In this document: one piece after another, positions 5,421 through 6,936 of the stretch | How positions within the stretch are numbered: position 1 is the first letter of the stretch | How the letters are laid out: each line of letters opens with the position of its first letter | Source of the DNA: Thermoplasmata archaeon | GTDB taxonomy: Archaea; Thermoplasmatota; Thermoplasmata; Lutacidiplasmatales; UBA184 | Reading direction: 5' to 3' | Assembly (NCBI GenBank): GCA_030040755.1 | Contig: JASHTC010000028.1 | Coordinates: 1-6,936 of the forward strand | Length of the DNA stretch: 6,936 nt | Notes under the pieces: model-generated | What the model saw: the letters and a program-made list of their open reading frames with translations, nothing else | Told to the model about the DNA's origin: nothing | Databases searched by the model: none | Program-made: the position numbers and the translations under genes

Positions 5421-6452
5421 ATGCCGATCGTGCGGGCGAAGGCGCCGCTCCGGATCTCGTTCGCCGGGGGCGGGACGGACGTCTCGCCGTATCCCGAGGA
5501 GCGGGGCGGGGCCGTGCTGAACTGCACGATCAGCCGCTATGCCTATGCGACCCTAGAGGCAGGACCGCAGGACGACGGGGCGGTCTCGGTAAAGTCGCTC
5601 GACTACAACCTCTCCGTGAACTATGCCAAACCGGAGGACCTGGTCTACAACGGGGAGCTCGACCTCGTGAAGGCGGCCGTCAACGTCCTCCGGCCGAAAG
5701 GGAGCGACCGCCGGGAGTCGCTGCGGCTCTCCCTCCACTCGGATGCCCCCGTGGGCACGGGCCTCGGCAGCTCCTCGACCATGGCGGTCGCGCTCGTGGG
5801 TGTCTTCCAGCGGTACCTCCGGGAGTCCTGGACCTCCTACGAGGTCGCCGAGCTCGCCTACCGGATCGAGCGCGGCGAGCTCCGTCTGAAGGGCGGGCGG
5901 CAGGACATGTACGCCGCCGCCTTCGGCGGGTTCAACTTCATGGAATTCGACAGCACGCGCACGATCGTCACTCCGCTCAAGATCTCCGCCGAGGTCACGA
6001 ACGAGCTCGCCTACCGCCTCCTCCTCGCCTACACGGGAACGAGCCACTACTCGGACGACATCATCCAGCGCCAGCAGGCCAGCTACGCCCACAAGGAGGG
6101 GAGCACGGCCCGGGCGCTCGACGCGACCAAGGCGCTCGCCATCGACATGAAGAACGAGCTGCTGCGGGGGAACATCGACGCCATGGGCCGCCTCCTGGAC
6201 GAGGGGTGGCAGCTGAAGAAGCAGTTCACGGAGGGGATCTCCAACCCCCAGATCGACCAGTTCTACGCGCGGGCCCGGGCGGCCGGGGCGCTGGGCGGCA
6301 AGCTGGTGGGCAGCGGCGGAGGCGGGTACATCCTCCTGTTCTGTGACTTCGCCCGGCGGGCCGAAGTCGCCAAGGCGGTCCAGGCCTCGGGCGGGACGGT
6401 CACCGACTTTTCCCTCGAGTCGGCCGGCCTCCAGACCTGGGAGCTCCGGTAG
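5421..6452 (+). CDS. GHMP kinase, sugar/heptose-7-phosphate kinase (HddA-like)
   Basis: A 343-aa GHMP-superfamily small-molecule kinase. Seen: N-terminal motif APLRISFAGGGTDVSPYP at residues 8-25, typical of the D-glycero-D-manno-heptose 7-phosphate kinase group; the ATP-binding motif 2 PVGTGLGSSST at 110-120; GGRQDMYAAAFGGFNF at 158-173 with the likely catalytic Asp162; and motif 3 GGKLVGSGGGGY at 292-303. Length and motif order match the family and nothing is missing. Known: HddA phosphorylates C-1 of heptose 7-phosphate on the way to GDP-heptose for surface glycans; relatives act on other sugars such as fucose. Inference: a cytoplasmic sugar-1-kinase feeding nucleotide-sugar synthesis or salvage; the substrate is uncertain because no heptose isomerase, phosphatase or nucleotidyltransferase gene is visible here. 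ATG 5421 directly precedes the first motif and fits the TATA-like box. A membrane protein gene follows 14 nt later. Confidence 0.9.
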   Translation: MPIVRAKAPLRISFAGGGTDVSPYPEERGGAVLNCTISRYAYATLEAGPQDDGAVSVKSLDYNLSVNYAKPEDLVYNGELDLVKAAVNVLRPKGSDRRESLRLSLHSDAPVGTGLGSSSTMAVALVGVFQRYLRESWTSYEVAELAYRIERGELRLKGGRQDMYAAAFGGFNFMEFDSTRTIVTPLKISAEVTNELAYRLLLAYTGTSHYSDDIIQRQQASYAHKEGSTARALDATKALAIDMKNELLRGNIDAMGRLLDEGWQLKKQFTEGISNPQIDQFYARARAAGALGGKLVGSGGGGYILLFCDFARRAEVAKAVQASGGTVTDFSLESAGLQTWELR

Positions 6453-6466
6453 CCCGGGCACCGACC

Positions 6467-6936
6467 GTGGCGTTCACCCTCTACCTGCCGGCTCTCTTGG
6501 CGGCGTTCCTGATCACCCTCCTCGAGATGACCGAGGTCGTCATCCTCGTCGTGGCCGTGAGCGCCGAGCACCCCTCGGCGCGGCCGGGGGCCGCCGGGGC
6601 GACGGCGGGGGTGGCGATGGTCTCGCTTCTGGCCCTGGGGGTCGGTGCCTTCCTGGGGGTGGTCGCCCACACCTATCTCCTCTGGGTCTCCGGGGCTCTC
6701 CTGGCGGCCTTCGGAGTCTTCCTCTTTCGGAGCACCCTGCACTCCTACCAGCGGGCCGCGCAGCCCGTGGGCAGCGGGCCGCCCGGCAAGCTCGCGGGCG
6801 CGGTCCAGTTCGGGACCGGGTTCACGGTCGGATCGGTCGAGGCGGTCGAGGCCGTGATCGTGCTGCTCGGCATCACGGCGGCCGGCTACGGCTTCTCCGC
6901 CCTGGTGGGGGCGTTGGTCGCGGGAGGGATCCTGGT
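6467..6936 (+). CDS. Multi-pass membrane protein with duplicated ExxE motif (partial, C-terminus off the right edge)
   Basis: An open frame from GTG 6467 to the window end, 156 codons, cut by the edge. Seen: hydrophobic segments at residues about 6-33, 44-67, 68-88, 115-139 and from 141 on. Within the first and fourth are similar acidic motifs, LLEMTEVVILVV (Glu20, Glu23) and SVEAVEAVIVLL (Glu125, Glu128), so the protein looks like an internal duplication. Known: paired membrane-buried REXXE motifs occur in FTR1-type iron permeases, and similar acidic repeats occur in uncharacterised membrane proteins of the COG4280 type; the match here is only to the general pattern and there is no Arg before the Glu. 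Inference: an ion or metal transporter-like membrane protein of unknown substrate. It follows the GHMP kinase stop by 14 nt on the same strand, so they are probably co-transcribed. No clear ribosome-binding site precedes the GTG. Confidence 0.78.
   Translation, partial: MAFTLYLPALLAAFLITLLEMTEVVILVVAVSAEHPSARPGAAGATAGVAMVSLLALGVGAFLGVVAHTYLLWVSGALLAAFGVFLFRSTLHSYQRAAQPVGSGPPGKLAGAVQFGTGFTVGSVEAVEAVIVLLGITAAGYGFSALVGALVAGGIL

Noticed and set aside
5553..6461. 302-aa minus-strand open frame
   Set aside because: Complement of the GHMP kinase, whose three family motifs are intact on the plus strand; the minus translation is Gly/Glu/Arg/Leu-rich with no motif.
6263..6742. 159-aa minus-strand open frame
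   Set aside because: Antisense to the end of the kinase and to the membrane protein; charged repetitive composition typical of shadow frames.
1..6936. CRISPR arrays, tRNA/rRNA genes, insertion sequences
   Set aside because: No regularly spaced repeats, no tRNA- or rRNA-like conserved segments, and no transposase or terminal inverted repeats were seen.

Overview
This window is about 70% G+C and densely coding. It most likely comes from an archaeon. At most gene starts an AT-rich box (GTATAAAT, TTTAATAC, CTTAATCC, GTTATTCC, CATTAAG) lies about 25-31 nt upstream of a start codon, with no bacterial -10 box in between. That is the archaeal TATA spacing with leaderless or nearly leaderless transcripts. 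Several genes start with GTG. A high-GC Thermoplasmatota-type soil or sediment lineage would fit, but this is inference: there is no rRNA, tRNA or marker gene in the window.

Layout. (1) 1-1847, minus strand: a three-gene operon read right to left. It contains a winged-helix regulator with a SufR-like three-cysteine motif, an SDR oxidoreductase, and a QueA-like SAM:tRNA ribosyltransferase-isomerase family protein cut by the left edge. Both junctions are ATGA stop/start overlaps, so translational coupling is likely. (2) 1960-2534, plus strand: two small genes, a 79-aa protein of unknown function and a roughly 71-aa protein with CX4C and CX2C pairs (putative zinc binding). The second has a TATA box followed by an operator-like inverted repeat. 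(3) 2560-4944: a divergent pair, a VIT/CCC1-family Fe/Mn transporter (minus) and a 14-TM DHA2-type MFS exporter (plus). (4) 4880-5320, minus: a NUDIX hydrolase whose 3' end overlaps the 3' end of the MFS gene. (5) 5421-6936, plus: a GHMP kinase of the sugar/heptose-7-phosphate kinase (HddA-like) type, followed 14 nt later by a multi-pass membrane protein with a duplicated ExxE motif, cut by the right edge.

How the genes may work together. The operon in (1) is the most interesting unit: a probable Fe-S-sensing regulator is coupled to an oxidoreductase and a QueA-like enzyme. QueA belongs to bacterial queuosine synthesis, which archaea normally lack because they make archaeosine instead. With a VIT iron/manganese transporter about 0.7 kb away from the regulator, an iron or redox theme is possible but not shown. 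The other genes look like ordinary archaeal housekeeping or accessory genes.

No rRNA, tRNA, CRISPR array, insertion sequence or phage gene was seen. No gap without a gene exceeds 300 bases; the longest are about 100-120 bases and hold the promoters listed.
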